DNA of 43,395 nt from Halorhodospira neutriphila (GTDB lineage: Bacteria > Pseudomonadota > Gammaproteobacteria > Nitrococcales > Halorhodospiraceae), in NCBI RefSeq assembly GCF_016584055.1, contig NZ_NRSH01000004.1, positions 1-43,395 on the forward strand. Reading direction: 5' to 3'. This document shows, one piece after another, positions 13,066 through 22,372 of this stretch. The notes under the pieces are model-generated. The model saw only the letters and a list, made by a program, of their open reading frames with translations, was not told where the DNA came from and searched no databases. The position numbers and the translations under genes are program-made. The stretch's first letter is position 1. Every line of letters begins with the position of its first letter.

Positions 13066-13986
13066 TCACCCTGCCGTGTGGACCCGGTTGCGGCCTCCCG
13101 CCTTGGCGGCGTAGAGCGCGCGATCCGCTGCCTCCTGTAGCCGCTCGGGCCCCGCTGTGCCGGGCTCCGGGGTCCGGGTGGCGACGCCGACGCTCAAGGT
13201 GACGAAGGCGGCGGCGGCGTGCTCGTGCGGCAGGCCCAGGTCGGCCACGGCGGCCCGGAAGCGCTCGCCCATCTCGCTGGCGCCCGGCTCATGGGTATAC
13301 GGCAGCAGGGCGGCGAACTCCTCGCCGCCGTACCGGGCCACCAGGTCCATGGGGCGGTTGGGCACCCCGGCCAGGGCGCGCGCGACGCGGCGGAGGCACT
13401 CGTCGCCGGCACCGTGGCCGTAGTGATCGTTGTACGGCTTGAAGTAATCGACATCCATCATGACGAGGGAGAGCGGCGTGCCGCCGCGCCGGGCGCGGCT
13501 CCACTCCTCCTCGAGCTTGCGGTCGAGCACCCGTCGGTTGGGCAGGTCGGTGAGCCCGTCGCGCTGGGAGAGCTGCTCCAGCTCGTCGGTCTTGCGCTTG
13601 AGGTCCACGTGGTTCTGCACCCGCGCTCGGACGACAGCCGGGGCGAAGGGCTTGGTGATATAGTCCATCGCCCCGAGCTTGAGGCCGTGCTCCTCGTCCG
13701 CTGCGCTGTCGCGCCCGGTGACGAAGATCACCGGGATGCGCTGCGTCTGGGGGTCGGCCTTGAGGCGGCGGCAGACCTCGTGGCCGTCCGGCTCGGGCAT
13801 CACCACATCGAGGAGGACAAGATCCGGCTGCGGCTCCCCGGCAGCGATCGCCAGGGCCTTGGCCCCGCTGGTGGCGACCTGGACGTGGTAGTCGTCCTTG
13901 ATCAGGTAGGCCAGGGCCTGGATGTTGGTGGGCTCGTCGTCGACGATCAGGACGGTCGGCCTGTCGGCGGATCGGGGGGTACTCAT
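13066..13986 (-). CDS. Response regulator diguanylate cyclase (REC-GGDEF)
   Basis: A 306-residue PleD/WspR-like protein. The receiver (about 10-125) has the acidic pair Asp16-Asp17, phospho-acceptor Asp60 in Leu-Leu-Asp-Val-Val-Met-Pro, Thr90 and Lys112. The GGDEF domain (about 140-306) has Gly-Gly-Glu-Glu-Phe at 220-224 and an inhibitory-site Arg-x-x-Asp at 211-214, five residues before it. It should therefore make c-di-GMP from two GTP and be product-inhibited. The ATG at 13986 puts the receiver at a normal distance from the N-terminus; a longer frame from 14028 would start inside a palindrome cluster. It is followed by the hybrid kinase on the same strand. Confidence 0.9.
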   Translation of the reverse strand: MSTPRSADRPTVLIVDDEPTNIQALAYLIKDDYHVQVATSGAKALAIAAGEPQPDLVLLDVVMPEPDGHEVCRRLKADPQTQRIPVIFVTGRDSAADEEHGLKLGAMDYITKPFAPAVVRARVQNHVDLKRKTDELEQLSQRDGLTDLPNRRVLDRKLEEEWSRARRGGTPLSLVMMDVDYFKPYNDHYGHGAGDECLRRVARALAGVPNRPMDLVARYGGEEFAALLPYTHEPGASEMGERFRAAVADLGLPHEHAAAAFVTLSVGVATRTPEPGTAGPERLQEAADRALYAAKAGGRNRVHTAG

Positions 13987-14011
13987 AAGGGCCCGGCGTG
14001 GCTTCCAGGGG

Positions 14012-14055
14012 GATTCGCGAATCAGCATGCCATGGAAGGCTGATCCATGGCATGC
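14012..14055. repeat. Two adjacent perfect palindromes upstream of the REC-GGDEF gene
   Basis: 14012-14023 is a perfect 12-bp palindrome (GATTCGCGAATC). Immediately after it, 14025-14035 pairs perfectly with 14045-14055 (11-bp stem, 9-nt loop). They fill the 76-bp gap between the DUF3108 stop and the cyclase start. No T run follows, so a terminator is unlikely; an operator pair or a structured mRNA leader is possible. Confidence 0.6.
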
Positions 14056-14062
14056 GGGCTGG

Positions 14063-14830
14063 CTACTCGGTGATCGGGCCGCGGACCGCCTCGAGCTCCA
14101 TGACGAAGGTCCGGCCGTCGGTGGTGTGCTCGATCCGCAGCGGCAGGTTGTGCCGGCGCGGGTCGACCCAGGCGCGGGTCTCCCGGGAGCTGCCCTGGCC
14201 GCGGATGCGCCGGATGCGCTCGGCGCGGAACTCGCCGGCCTTCACCGAGATGCGCTCTCGGCCCTGCCGGCGCAGGGTGTAGTCCGAGAGCTCGCCGTCC
14301 TCGTCGACGACCCGGTAGGTGAACGCCTCCCGCCCCGAGGCCTCGAGATCGCGCATCATCAGCAGCTGCGGCAGGAGGCGGTCGACGGTATCGGCGGCGA
14401 CGGCCTTCACCTCGCCACCGGGCAGGCGCAGCCGGAGCGCCTCGCCGTCGCCGCTGTCCCGGCGCTCGAAGCGCACCGTCTCGCGGCGCTCGCTGCGCCC
14501 CTCGCGGCGGTGGACGTAGCGCTCGGGCGCCAGGGTGCCGTCGGGCCCGATGCGCCCGGCGCTGACTTCGGTGAGGTCGATGCCGATGAGCAGCCGCGCG
14601 ATCCCGCGGGGGGTGACGTAGAGCCGGTAGCGGTAGCGGCCGTCCTCGGGGTAGCTCAGCGACAGCGTGCCCTCGCCGATGGGCATGCGCCCGTACTTGA
14701 CGACGTACTCCGCCTCGAAGGCCGGGATGCGCTCGTCCGCGGCGGCGGCCGCGCCGGCGCCGAGCAGGCCGGCGAGCAGCAGGGCCGCGGCGGCGAGCCG
14801 CCGGGGGAGGGGGAAGGGGACGGTCTTCAC
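14063..14830 (-). CDS. DUF3108 family exported protein
   Basis: A 255-residue predicted periplasmic protein. The signal peptide (about 1-31) has a basic start, a Leu/Ala core and an Ala-Ala-Ala-Ala-Asp-Glu cleavage region. The mature part has the DUF3108 features: an early Tyr-Val-Val-Lys-Tyr-Gly-Arg-Met-Pro-Ile-Gly-Glu segment, beta-rich alternation throughout, and a late Arg-Ala-Trp-Val-Asp-Pro-Arg-Arg-His-Asn-Leu-Pro-Leu-Arg. The family is found near purM/purN in gammaproteobacteria and its function is unknown; a lipid-carrier-like beta fold has been suggested. It is third in the purM-purN-DUF3108 operon, 24 bp after purN. Confidence 0.85.
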   Translation of the reverse strand: MKTVPFPLPRRLAAAALLLAGLLGAGAAAAADERIPAFEAEYVVKYGRMPIGEGTLSLSYPEDGRYRYRLYVTPRGIARLLIGIDLTEVSAGRIGPDGTLAPERYVHRREGRSERRETVRFERRDSGDGEALRLRLPGGEVKAVAADTVDRLLPQLLMMRDLEASGREAFTYRVVDEDGELSDYTLRRQGRERISVKAGEFRAERIRRIRGQGSSRETRAWVDPRRHNLPLRIEHTTDGRTFVMELEAVRGPITE

Positions 14831-14854
14831 GGGCGCTGCGCTCCTCGGGGCCTA

Positions 14855-15523
14855 CTACAGCCCCTCGATGGGGTCGTCGGGGCCGATGCGTACCGGCTCG
14901 TCCAGGGGGCGGCCGTCGAGCCGGGGGCCGTCCGCGGTGAGCGCCAGCCGGCCGCTGGCGAGCCAGGCCACGGCGAGGGGGTAGACCCGGTGCTCCTGGC
15001 GCTGGACCCGCTCGGCGAGCGTCTCGGCGGTGTCGCCGCTGCCCACGGGGACGACCCCCTGGATGATGGCCGGGCCGGCGTCGAGCGCCGGGGTGACGAA
15101 GTGCACGGTGCAGCCGTGGCGCTCGACACCGGCGGCGAGCGCCCGCTCGTGGGTGTGCAGGCCGCGGAAGTCGGGCAGCAGCGACGGGTGGATGTTGAGC
15201 AGCCGGCCGCTGAAGCGCTCGACGAAGCCGGGGGTGAGTACCCGCATGAAGCCGGCGAGGACGACGATCTCGGCGCCGGCCTCGGCGAGGGCGTCGGCGA
15301 CGGCGGCGTCGAAGCGCTCGCGCTCGGCGAAGCCGCGGTGGTCGATGACCCGGGTGGGGACGCCGGCGGCCTCGGCGCGCTGGAGCCCGTAGGCGTCGGC
15401 GCGGTTGCTGATGACCGTGGCGAAGCGCGCCGGCAGCCGGCCCGCCGCGGCGGCGTCGAGCAGGGCCTGGAGGTTGCTGCCGCTGCCCGAGAGCAGGACG
15501 CCGATGCGGGCCTCGCCGCTCAC
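14855..15523 (-). CDS. purN: Phosphoribosylglycinamide formyltransferase
   Basis: GAR transformylase, which formylates GAR with 10-formyl-tetrahydrofolate in purine synthesis. The protein is 222 residues from a GTG start, whose GTGA overlaps the purM stop (15520-15523). Motifs seen are [10 protein letters not shown] at the N-terminus, Leu-Asn-Ile-His-Pro-Ser-Leu-Leu-Pro with the catalytic Asn and His, and Val-Thr-Pro-Ala-Leu-Asp-Ala-Gly-Pro with the catalytic Asp. The long in-frame extension upstream is antisense-free shadow inside purM and should not be included. Confidence 0.95.
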   Translation of the reverse strand: MSGEARIGVLLSGSGSNLQALLDAAAAGRLPARFATVISNRADAYGLQRAEAAGVPTRVIDHRGFAERERFDAAVADALAEAGAEIVVLAGFMRVLTPGFVERFSGRLLNIHPSLLPDFRGLHTHERALAAGVERHGCTVHFVTPALDAGPAIIQGVVPVGSGDTAETLAERVQRQEHRVYPLAVAWLASGRLALTADGPRLDGRPLDEPVRIGPDDPIEGL

Positions 15524-16560
15524 AGCGCCTCCCCGTCGATGCGCAGCCGCGGGCCCTCGGCGGCGGCGACCACCTCGCCGAGGCGCCAGGCCGGCTCGCC
15601 CTGGGCGTGGAGGTAGGCGAGGGCGCGCTCGGCGTGCTCGGCGCCGACGCAGGCGACGAAGCCGACGCCGCAGTTGAAGGTGCGCAGCATCTCGGCGGGC
15701 TCGATGCCGCCGGCCCGGGCGAGCCAGCCGAAGACGCTCGGCTGCTCCCAGCCCTCGAGCTCGGCCGCGCACCCCGCCGGCAGGATCCGCGGGAGGTTCT
15801 CCGGCAGCCCGCCGCCGGTGATGTGGGCGTAGGCCTTGACGGGGAGCTCGGCGGCCAGCGCCAGGGCGAGGCCGGCGTAGATGCGTGTCGGGCGCAGCAG
15901 GTGCTCGGCCAGCGGCTCGCCGTCGAGCTCCTCGGCCAGCGCCCCGGGGCGCTGCTCGAGGACCTTGCGGATCAGGGAGTAGCCGTTGGCGTGGGGCCCC
16001 GAGGCAGGCAGGGCGATGAGGGCGTCGCCCGGGGTGACGCTCGTCCCCTCGATGAGGGCGTCGCGCTCGACGACGCCGACGCAGAAGCCGGCCACGTCGT
16101 AGTCGTTTCCGGCGTAGAGGCCGGGCATCTCCGCGGTCTCGCCGCCGAGCAGGGCGGCCCCCGCCTCCCGGCAGCCGGCGGCGACGCCGCGGACCACCGC
16201 CGCGGCGGTGTCGACGTCGAGGGCGCCGGTGGCGTAGTAGTCGAGGAAGAGCAGCGGCTCGGCGCCCTGGACGGCCACGTCGTTGGCGCACATGGCCACC
16301 AGGTCGGTGCCGATCCCCTCGTGGCGCCCGGTCTCGAGGGCCAGGCGCAGCTTCGTGCCGACGCCGTCGGTGCCGGCGACGAGCACCGGCCGGCGGTAGC
16401 CGGCGGGCAGCTCGATCAGGCCGCCGAAGCCGCCGATGCCGCCGAGCACCTCCGGCCGGCGCGTCGACTCCACCGCCGGGCGGATGCGCTCGACGAGCTC
16501 GCCGCCGGCGTCGATATCGACGCCGGCGGCGCGGTAGGTCAGGGGGTTTTGATCGTCCAC
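15520..16560 (-). CDS. purM: Phosphoribosylformylglycinamidine cyclo-ligase
   Basis: AIR synthetase, which closes the imidazole ring by converting FGAM to AIR with ATP. The 346-residue length is standard. It begins Met-Asp-Asp-Gln-Asn-Pro-Leu-Thr-Tyr and contains Gly-Thr-Asp-Gly-Val-Gly-Thr-Lys-Leu, Gly-Gly-Glu-Thr-Ala-Glu-Met-Pro-Gly and [10 protein letters not shown]. It is coupled to purN by a 4-bp overlap and divergent from the DUF2066 gene across a 157-bp gap, a layout conserved in gammaproteobacteria. Confidence 0.96.
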   Translation of the reverse strand: MDDQNPLTYRAAGVDIDAGGELVERIRPAVESTRRPEVLGGIGGFGGLIELPAGYRRPVLVAGTDGVGTKLRLALETGRHEGIGTDLVAMCANDVAVQGAEPLLFLDYYATGALDVDTAAAVVRGVAAGCREAGAALLGGETAEMPGLYAGNDYDVAGFCVGVVERDALIEGTSVTPGDALIALPASGPHANGYSLIRKVLEQRPGALAEELDGEPLAEHLLRPTRIYAGLALALAAELPVKAYAHITGGGLPENLPRILPAGCAAELEGWEQPSVFGWLARAGGIEPAEMLRTFNCGVGFVACVGAEHAERALAYLHAQGEPAWRLGEVVAAAEGPRLRIDGEAL

Positions 16561-16717
16561 GTCTGGGCCTCTATAGTCGTTGGACCGCGTCGTAGGCGGG
16601 CACTGCCCCCGGCGGCCGTCGAGGTCGGCGGCGGCAGCGCCCGAGCGCCGGGAGAGCGTGCTATTTTAGAGCCTTTACGCGCGGACTGCCCAATCTCGTT
16701 TGATAGCCCCGGATCGC

Positions 16718-17812
16718 ATGATGGATCTCGCTCGCCCCTGGCGCCCCCGGCTCTCGCTCTGGCTCCTCCTCCTCGGCCTTGGCCTCGCCCTCGCGGCGCC
16801 GGCGGCGGGGGCGGTGGACCGGGAGGCGGTCTACACGGCGACGGTCGCGGTGGAGGGCCGCTCCGCGGCGGCCCGCGAGCGCGCGGCGGGGCAGGGCCTG
16901 GAGCGCGTCCTGGGCCGGATGACCGGCGCCTACGAAGATCTCGGCGACAGCCCCGCCGCGGCGCTGCTCGAGCGCCCGGAGCGCTACCTGGCGGGGTACC
17001 GCTACCAGCGCGGCGACGAGGGGCAGGGGCTGCGCATCGAGCTGCGCTTCGACGACGCCGCGCTGCGCCAGGCCCTGGGCGAGCGCCAAGTCCCCGTCTG
17101 GGGGAGCTATCGCCCGCCGGTGCTGGCCTGGCTCGCCGTCGAGCGCGGCGGCGAGCGCCGGCTCGTGGGCGCCGACGACACCGGGGATCGCGTCTACGAG
17201 GGCTTCCAGCGGCTCGCCGAGGCGCGGGCGCTGCCCCTGAGCCTGCCGCTGCTCGACCTCCAGGACCGCCGGGCGCTGGGCTTCATCGACATCTGGGGCG
17301 GCTTCGACGAGGTGGTGCGCGAGGCCTCGGCCCGCTACGACCCCAGCACCGTGCTCGCCCTGGCCCTGCGCCGGGACGGGGACGGGCGGTGGCGGGGCCG
17401 CTGGCACCTGCTCCTCGGCGAGGAGGGGCACGCCTACCGGAGCGGGCCGGGGGAGCTCGAGGCGGTGATGCGCCGCGGGCTCGACGAGGTCGGCCGGGCG
17501 CTGGTCCGCCGCTACGCGGTGGTCCCGGGGGCGCACTCGGGGGAGTACCTGCGGATCGAGGTGCGGGGGCTCGAGGCGGCGACCGACTACGTCGAGCTCG
17601 TCCGCGAGCTCGAGGGGGTCCGCGGCGTCGAGGGGGCCGGCGTGCTGCGGGCCTCGGGGCGGCGCGCGGAGCTGCGCCTGGAGCTGGGCCGCAGCCGCGA
17701 GCGGGTCCTCGGCGGCCTCAACGCCTTGCAGCGGCTCGAGCTGGAGCCGCCGCCCGCCGAGGCGCAGGGCGGCGAGGGCCGCCAGGCGCGGGCCTACCGC
17801 TGGCGCGGCTAG
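16718..17812 (+). CDS. DUF2066 family exported protein
   Basis: A predicted exported protein of about 364 residues. The signal peptide has a basic start (Arg-Pro-Trp-Arg-Pro-Arg) and a Leu-rich core ending in Ala-Ala-Gly-Ala. The mature part opens with the DUF2066 pattern Tyr-Thr-Ala-Thr-Val-Ala-Val-Glu-Gly-Arg and a conserved Gly-Leu-Glu-Arg-Val-Leu-Gly-Arg segment. Its function is unknown. It is divergent from purM, the usual position of this family in gammaproteobacteria. I chose the ATG at 16718, with a second ATG directly after it; a TTG at 16700 is also possible. No strong Shine-Dalgarno decides between them. Confidence 0.82.
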   Translation: MMDLARPWRPRLSLWLLLLGLGLALAAPAAGAVDREAVYTATVAVEGRSAAARERAAGQGLERVLGRMTGAYEDLGDSPAAALLERPERYLAGYRYQRGDEGQGLRIELRFDDAALRQALGERQVPVWGSYRPPVLAWLAVERGGERRLVGADDTGDRVYEGFQRLAEARALPLSLPLLDLQDRRALGFIDIWGGFDEVVREASARYDPSTVLALALRRDGDGRWRGRWHLLLGEEGHAYRSGPGELEAVMRRGLDEVGRALVRRYAVVPGAHSGEYLRIEVRGLEAATDYVELVRELEGVRGVEGAGVLRASGRRAELRLELGRSRERVLGGLNALQRLELEPPPAEAQGGEGRQARAYRWRG

Positions 17813-17815
17813 CCG

Positions 17816-17845
17816 CCCGCCGGGCCGGCGCGCCGGCCCGGCGGG
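17816..17845. repeat. 30-bp perfect palindrome between convergent genes
   Basis: 17816-17830 is the exact reverse complement of 17831-17845, with no loop. It lies 3 bp after the DUF2066 stop and 7 bp before the DUF481 stop. It could end transcription from both sides, but there is no T run on either strand, so intrinsic termination is uncertain. Confidence 0.6.
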
Positions 17846-17852
17846 GCAAGGC

Positions 17853-18599
17853 CTACCAGGTGTAGGCGAGGTTGGCCAGGGTCGCCGCGTCGTAGTGGTA
17901 CGCCTCCGTGGTCTGGTTGTCGTAGTCGTAGCTGAGCTCGAGGCTGGCGCTGAGCCCGCCCTGCACGGGCAGGCGCAGCCCCGTGCGCGTGGTGGCGAAC
18001 CAGTCCTGGGCGTCGCTGGCCGCGACCACGATCTCGTGGCGGTGGAAGAGGCGCACCGTGCTGTCGGCGAGGTTCTGGCGGTAGTCGAGCGCCCAGCGGA
18101 GCGCGGCGTCCTCGCTGCGCTCGCCGCCGCCGGTCGGCTCCTCGCTGATGTAGCTGGGCCCCGCCTCGGTGGACAGGCGCAGGCGCTCGTTGTCGAAGAA
18201 CTGGTAGCCGGCGCCGGCGCCGATCACGTAGCGCCCGCGGATGTCGCGCTCGCGGTCCTGGAGCCACGAGGCGCTGGAGTTGGCGTACCAGGCGCCGTCG
18301 AAGAACCAGTCGTAGCTGCCGGAGAGCCGGGAGTTGTTGACGTCCTGCTCGCCGTCGGACTCGCCGCGGTGGATCTCGAGGCCGAGGACGTAGCGGTAGC
18401 CGTCGCTGCGCTCCAGGTACTCCGCGTTGGCGTTGTAGCGCTCGGAGTCGGTGTTGCCGCTGTTGACGGCGACCCCCAGGCTCGCCGAGGCCTCCGTGTA
18501 GGCCCCCCCCTCCCGGGGCTGCTCCTGCTGGGCGGCGGCCAGGGGGGTGAGGGCTACCGCGGCGGCCGCCGCAGCGGCGGGGTAGAGGCGCTCGATCAT
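17853..18599 (-). CDS. DUF481 family outer-membrane beta-barrel protein
   Basis: A 248-residue predicted outer-membrane barrel of the DUF481/YdiY type. The signal peptide ends near Ala-Ala-Ala-Gln-Gln. The mature chain opens with the family-typical Ser-Gly-Asn-Thr-Asp-Ser-Glu-Arg segment and then alternating amphipathic strands rich in Tyr, Trp and Asp, ending Ala-Tyr-Thr-Trp; an aromatic end fits barrel assembly. A strong Shine-Dalgarno (GAGGGAGGT) precedes the ATG at 18599. It is divergent from hda. Function is unknown; relatives respond to acid or magnesium limitation in enterics, which may not apply here. Confidence 0.85.
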   Translation of the reverse strand: MIERLYPAAAAAAAVALTPLAAAQQEQPREGGAYTEASASLGVAVNSGNTDSERYNANAEYLERSDGYRYVLGLEIHRGESDGEQDVNNSRLSGSYDWFFDGAWYANSSASWLQDRERDIRGRYVIGAGAGYQFFDNERLRLSTEAGPSYISEEPTGGGERSEDAALRWALDYRQNLADSTVRLFHRHEIVVAASDAQDWFATTRTGLRLPVQGGLSASLELSYDYDNQTTEAYHYDAATLANLAYTW

Positions 18600-18677
18600 G
18601 CGGGACCTCCCTCGCGGTCGGTTGGCTCGTGGGTACGGCGGGCAGGTTATCAACTCCTCGGCGATAGGCAAGCGCGG

Positions 18678-18706
18678 TTGACAGGCCGTGACAACGGCCC
18701 TCCAAT
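18678..18706 (+). promoter_or_regulatory. Candidate sigma-70 promoter of hda with palindrome in spacer
   Basis: A consensus -35 box TTGACA (18678-18683) is followed after exactly 17 bp by TCCAAT (18701-18706), a weak -10. The spacer is almost wholly a perfect palindrome, GGCCGTGACAACGGCC apart from its central GACA (18684-18699), a plausible repressor site. The hda GTG start lies 36 bp further on. Confidence 0.55.
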
Positions 18707-19393
18707 GACGGCGCCACCGCCGGGCAGGGAGAGGGGACGCTGTGCAGCTGCCGCTGAATATCCGCTGGAACGCCGCGGCCGATCTCGAGCGCTTCGTCGC
18801 CGGGGAGAACGCCGAGGCCGCCCGCCTCGTGGCGCAGCTCGCCGAGGGCGAGCGGCCGGCCCCGGCGCTGCTCCTCCACGGCCCCGCGGGCATCGGCAAG
18901 AGCCACCTCCTGCAGGGGGCGTGCCGGAGCGTCACCGGCCGCGGCGGGCTGGCCGTCTACCTGCCCTTCGAGCAGCTGCTCGAGCACGGGCCGGCGATGC
19001 TCGAGGGCCTGGAGCGGGCCGAGCTGCTCGCCCTCGACGAGCTCGACGCCCTGGCGGGCTACGAGGACTGGCAGGACGCGGTCTTCTACCTCTTCAACCG
19101 CGCCTACGAGAGCGGCTGCGCCCTGCTGCTGGCGGCGCGGCAGCCGCCGGCCCAGCTGCCGCTCGCCCTGCCGGATCTGCGCTCGCGCCTGAGCTGGGGG
19201 GTGGTGGTGGAGATGCTCCCGCCCGGCGAGGCGACCTGCCTGGAGATCCTCCACCAGCGCGCCGGCGAGCGCGGCCTGGAGCTGCCGGCGGCCACGGCGC
19301 GCTACCTCATCCGCCGGGTACCGCGCCAGCTCCCCGGGCTGCTCGAGCTCTTCGACGAGCTCGACCGCGCCTCCCTGGCGGCCGGGCGGCGGC

Positions 19394-20744
<1,351 letters not shown>

Positions 20745-20960
20745 ATGACGGGGCAAGAACGTCTCGCCCTGAGGTTCCGGGCCGCATTCACGTCGGCGTG
20801 CATTCGGCGACCGCAGCAGCGGCACCGGAACTCGGATTGGCTGCGGCGGCAGGCCTTCTCGACCCAGCCGCAGTGCGGCTCGCGCACGGCGGCCTCCTTG
20901 CCGGCGTTCACCGCCGTGGGCAGCAGGTCGGTGCGGTGGATGGCCGTGGCCGTCATGCGG
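20745..20960 (-). pseudogene. TnpB (IS200/IS605/IS607-type) C-terminal remnant
   Basis: Only the C-terminal zinc-ribbon and last RuvC motif survive. The readable stretch is Cys-Gly-Trp-Val-Glu-Lys-Ala, then Arg-Arg-Ser-Gln-Ser-Glu-Phe-Arg-Cys-Arg-Cys-Cys-Gly, then Ala-Asp-Val-Asn-Ala-Ala-Arg-Asn, which holds the final RuvC Asp. The first Cys-x-x-Cys pair is damaged, the N-terminal DNA-binding and RuvC-I/II parts are missing, and the frame has no stop of its own. TnpB is an RNA-guided nuclease in intact elements; this copy cannot be active. It abuts the truncated IS1595-type gene. Confidence 0.75.
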
Positions 20961-21488
20961 TCAGCGTCCGGAATCATCGTCGCCCGCGTGCTCCGGGCAC
21001 GCGGGTAGGTCACCATCCACGTCGGTTTCGGCCATCTCCACGACCCTGCGCAGCACCGGATCGTCGCTGGCCATCATCCGGCGGATCCGGTGCGACAGGT
21101 GCCAGGCGGTCCGGTACTGGAGGCCGAGCCGGAAGCCGAGCTGCCGGGCCGAGATGCCCTGGGATGAGCACGCCATCAGGAACATCGCGGTCAGCCAGGT
21201 CCGGACCGGCAGATGAGAGGCCGCCATCGGCGTCCCGGCGCGCGCCGAGGTGGCCCGGCCGCAGTCGCGGCAGTGGAACAGCATCTTGCGCCCCGGCAGT
21301 CGGCGTGCGTTGCCGACGGAGCCGCACCAGCGGCAGACCGGGCCCTCCGGCCAGCGCGCCGACAGGAACAACGCCTCAGCATGCGCCTCATCCGGCACCA
21401 GTTCCAGGAAGCCTTGCAGGGTCAGAGGGTCATGCACCATGCCCACAAGATAGAGGGCATCATCATCAGAAAGCAATAGATCCGGCAA
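20961..21488 (-). pseudogene. IS1595-type transposase, truncated before the catalytic domain
   Basis: The 175-residue frame keeps the N-terminal zinc ribbon of IS1595/ISXO2-like transposases (Cys-Arg-Trp-Cys-Gly and Cys-Arg-Asp-Cys-Gly around residues 52-75) and the helix-turn-helix part. Conserved phrases are Leu-Pro-Val-Arg-Thr-Trp-Leu, Ser-Ser-Gln-Gly-Ile-Ser-Ala-Arg-Gln-Leu and Thr-Ala-Trp-His-Leu-Ser-His-Arg-Ile-Arg. Homology stops where the catalytic Asp-Glu-Thr-Tyr segment should begin: the frame reads Ala-Glu-Thr-Asp-Val-Asp-Gly-Asp and soon meets a stop. About half of the usual protein is gone, replaced by TnpB-derived DNA. Confidence 0.8.
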
Positions 21489-21513
21489 GCAATACCGCCG
21501 GATCGCGGCAACG

Positions 21514-21774
21514 GTGGCGCCAACGGCCGGCGCGGTGCTCGCCGTGGCGGCCTATGCCGGGGGAGAGCCGGGCCTTGTCGCGCAGGTCACCGTCGCCATG
21601 GCCTGGTTCGCCCTGGTTGCCATCGCGCTCTGCCTGGGGTATAGCCAGGCACTCCTCGCCAGCGATGACCAGCGCCCCCCGCCGCGGGTCCAGGAGCTTT
21701 GCCTCGCCGCCAGTATCCTCCTGGCCGGCCTTTCCTACCACTCCTGGGTCCGCCCCCTCATCTTCCCGCCCTGA
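21514..21774 (+). CDS. Small hydrophobic protein, probably 5'-truncated
   Basis: An 86-residue frame with two or three membrane helices (about 5-25, 27-48, 65-80) and a polar middle containing Gln-Arg-Pro-Pro-Pro-Arg. I recognise no family. It starts at a GTG without a clear Shine-Dalgarno. The same frame is open upstream (Gln-Tyr-Arg-Arg-Ile-Ala-Ala-Thr) to about 21472, right where the IS1595-type fragment begins, so the original N-terminus and promoter may have been removed by the insertion. Codon use is like the chromosome. It is convergent with the next small membrane gene. Confidence 0.5.
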   Translation: MAPTAGAVLAVAAYAGGEPGLVAQVTVAMAWFALVAIALCLGYSQALLASDDQRPPPRVQELCLAASILLAGLSYHSWVRPLIFPP

Positions 21775-21791
21775 TCGCAGCGGGCCCGGGT

Positions 21792-22226
21792 CTAGGCGGC
21801 CTGGAGGCTCTCGGCGATTTCCCGGGTCAGCTGCCAGGTGTCGCCGGTATCGAAGAGAGCGAAGCCGCCGGCCTCCACGAACACCTCCCCGGGTCCCGCG
21901 GGCTGGCCCTGCACGGTGACGTCCACCTTCATCCGGCGGATGGAGAAATCCTGCCACGGCGAGCCGCGCGTGAAGCGCAGGGTGTCCCTGCCCTCGCCAG
22001 CGTCGCTCCGGGTCAATCCGTGCTTCGCCAAGCGCGCCTCTACCTCTGGCCAGGACGGGACCTCCGCCAGCGGGAGTCGGTATTTGGGGAACCAGACGAA
22101 CCGGGGTGCGTGGGCAGCGGGCTCCCGATAGGGCCGTTGCCGGTAAACCCGAGGGGCCACCGCCACGCCGCCGGCCAAAAGCGCGATAACGCCGCCGAGA
22201 AAGACCGTCCCGATTGCAGCATACAT
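21792..22226 (-). CDS. Small membrane-anchored protein, paralogue of the gene at 41086
   Basis: A 144-residue protein of no family known to me. One N-terminal membrane helix (about 4-26) is followed by a basic Arg-Gln-Arg-Pro-Tyr-Arg segment and a soluble domain. That domain contains Val-Trp-Phe-Pro-Lys-Tyr-Arg-Leu, Arg-Gly-Ser-Pro-Trp-x-Asp-Phe-Ser-Ile-Arg and Phe-Asp-Thr-Gly-Asp-Thr-Trp. Nearly the same domain, about two thirds identical by eye, is encoded at 41086-41571 on the other strand. It reads toward the IS scar and lies 147 bp upstream of the end of the helicase gene on the same strand. The ATG at 22226 places the helix at the N-terminus. Confidence 0.75.
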   Translation of the reverse strand: MYAAIGTVFLGGVIALLAGGVAVAPRVYRQRPYREPAAHAPRFVWFPKYRLPLAEVPSWPEVEARLAKHGLTRSDAGEGRDTLRFTRGSPWQDFSIRRMKVDVTVQGQPAGPGEVFVEAGGFALFDTGDTWQLTREIAESLQAA

Positions 22227-22372
22227 AACGACACCCCCGACTCTGCAGGCCCGAAATGGATCCAATCCCCGGCATCTGCCTCCCAGTCTTGAGAAAGTAG
22301 CCGCTGCAGGTAGCCCGCACCCCACAAGCTGAACGACCGCCTGGGGACCAGCAATGGGCACCTGCCCCAAGG

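Noticed and set aside
13922-15616. A 564-codon plus-strand frame across DUF3108, purN and purM
   Set aside because: It lies opposite well-supported genes and has no start signal or family.
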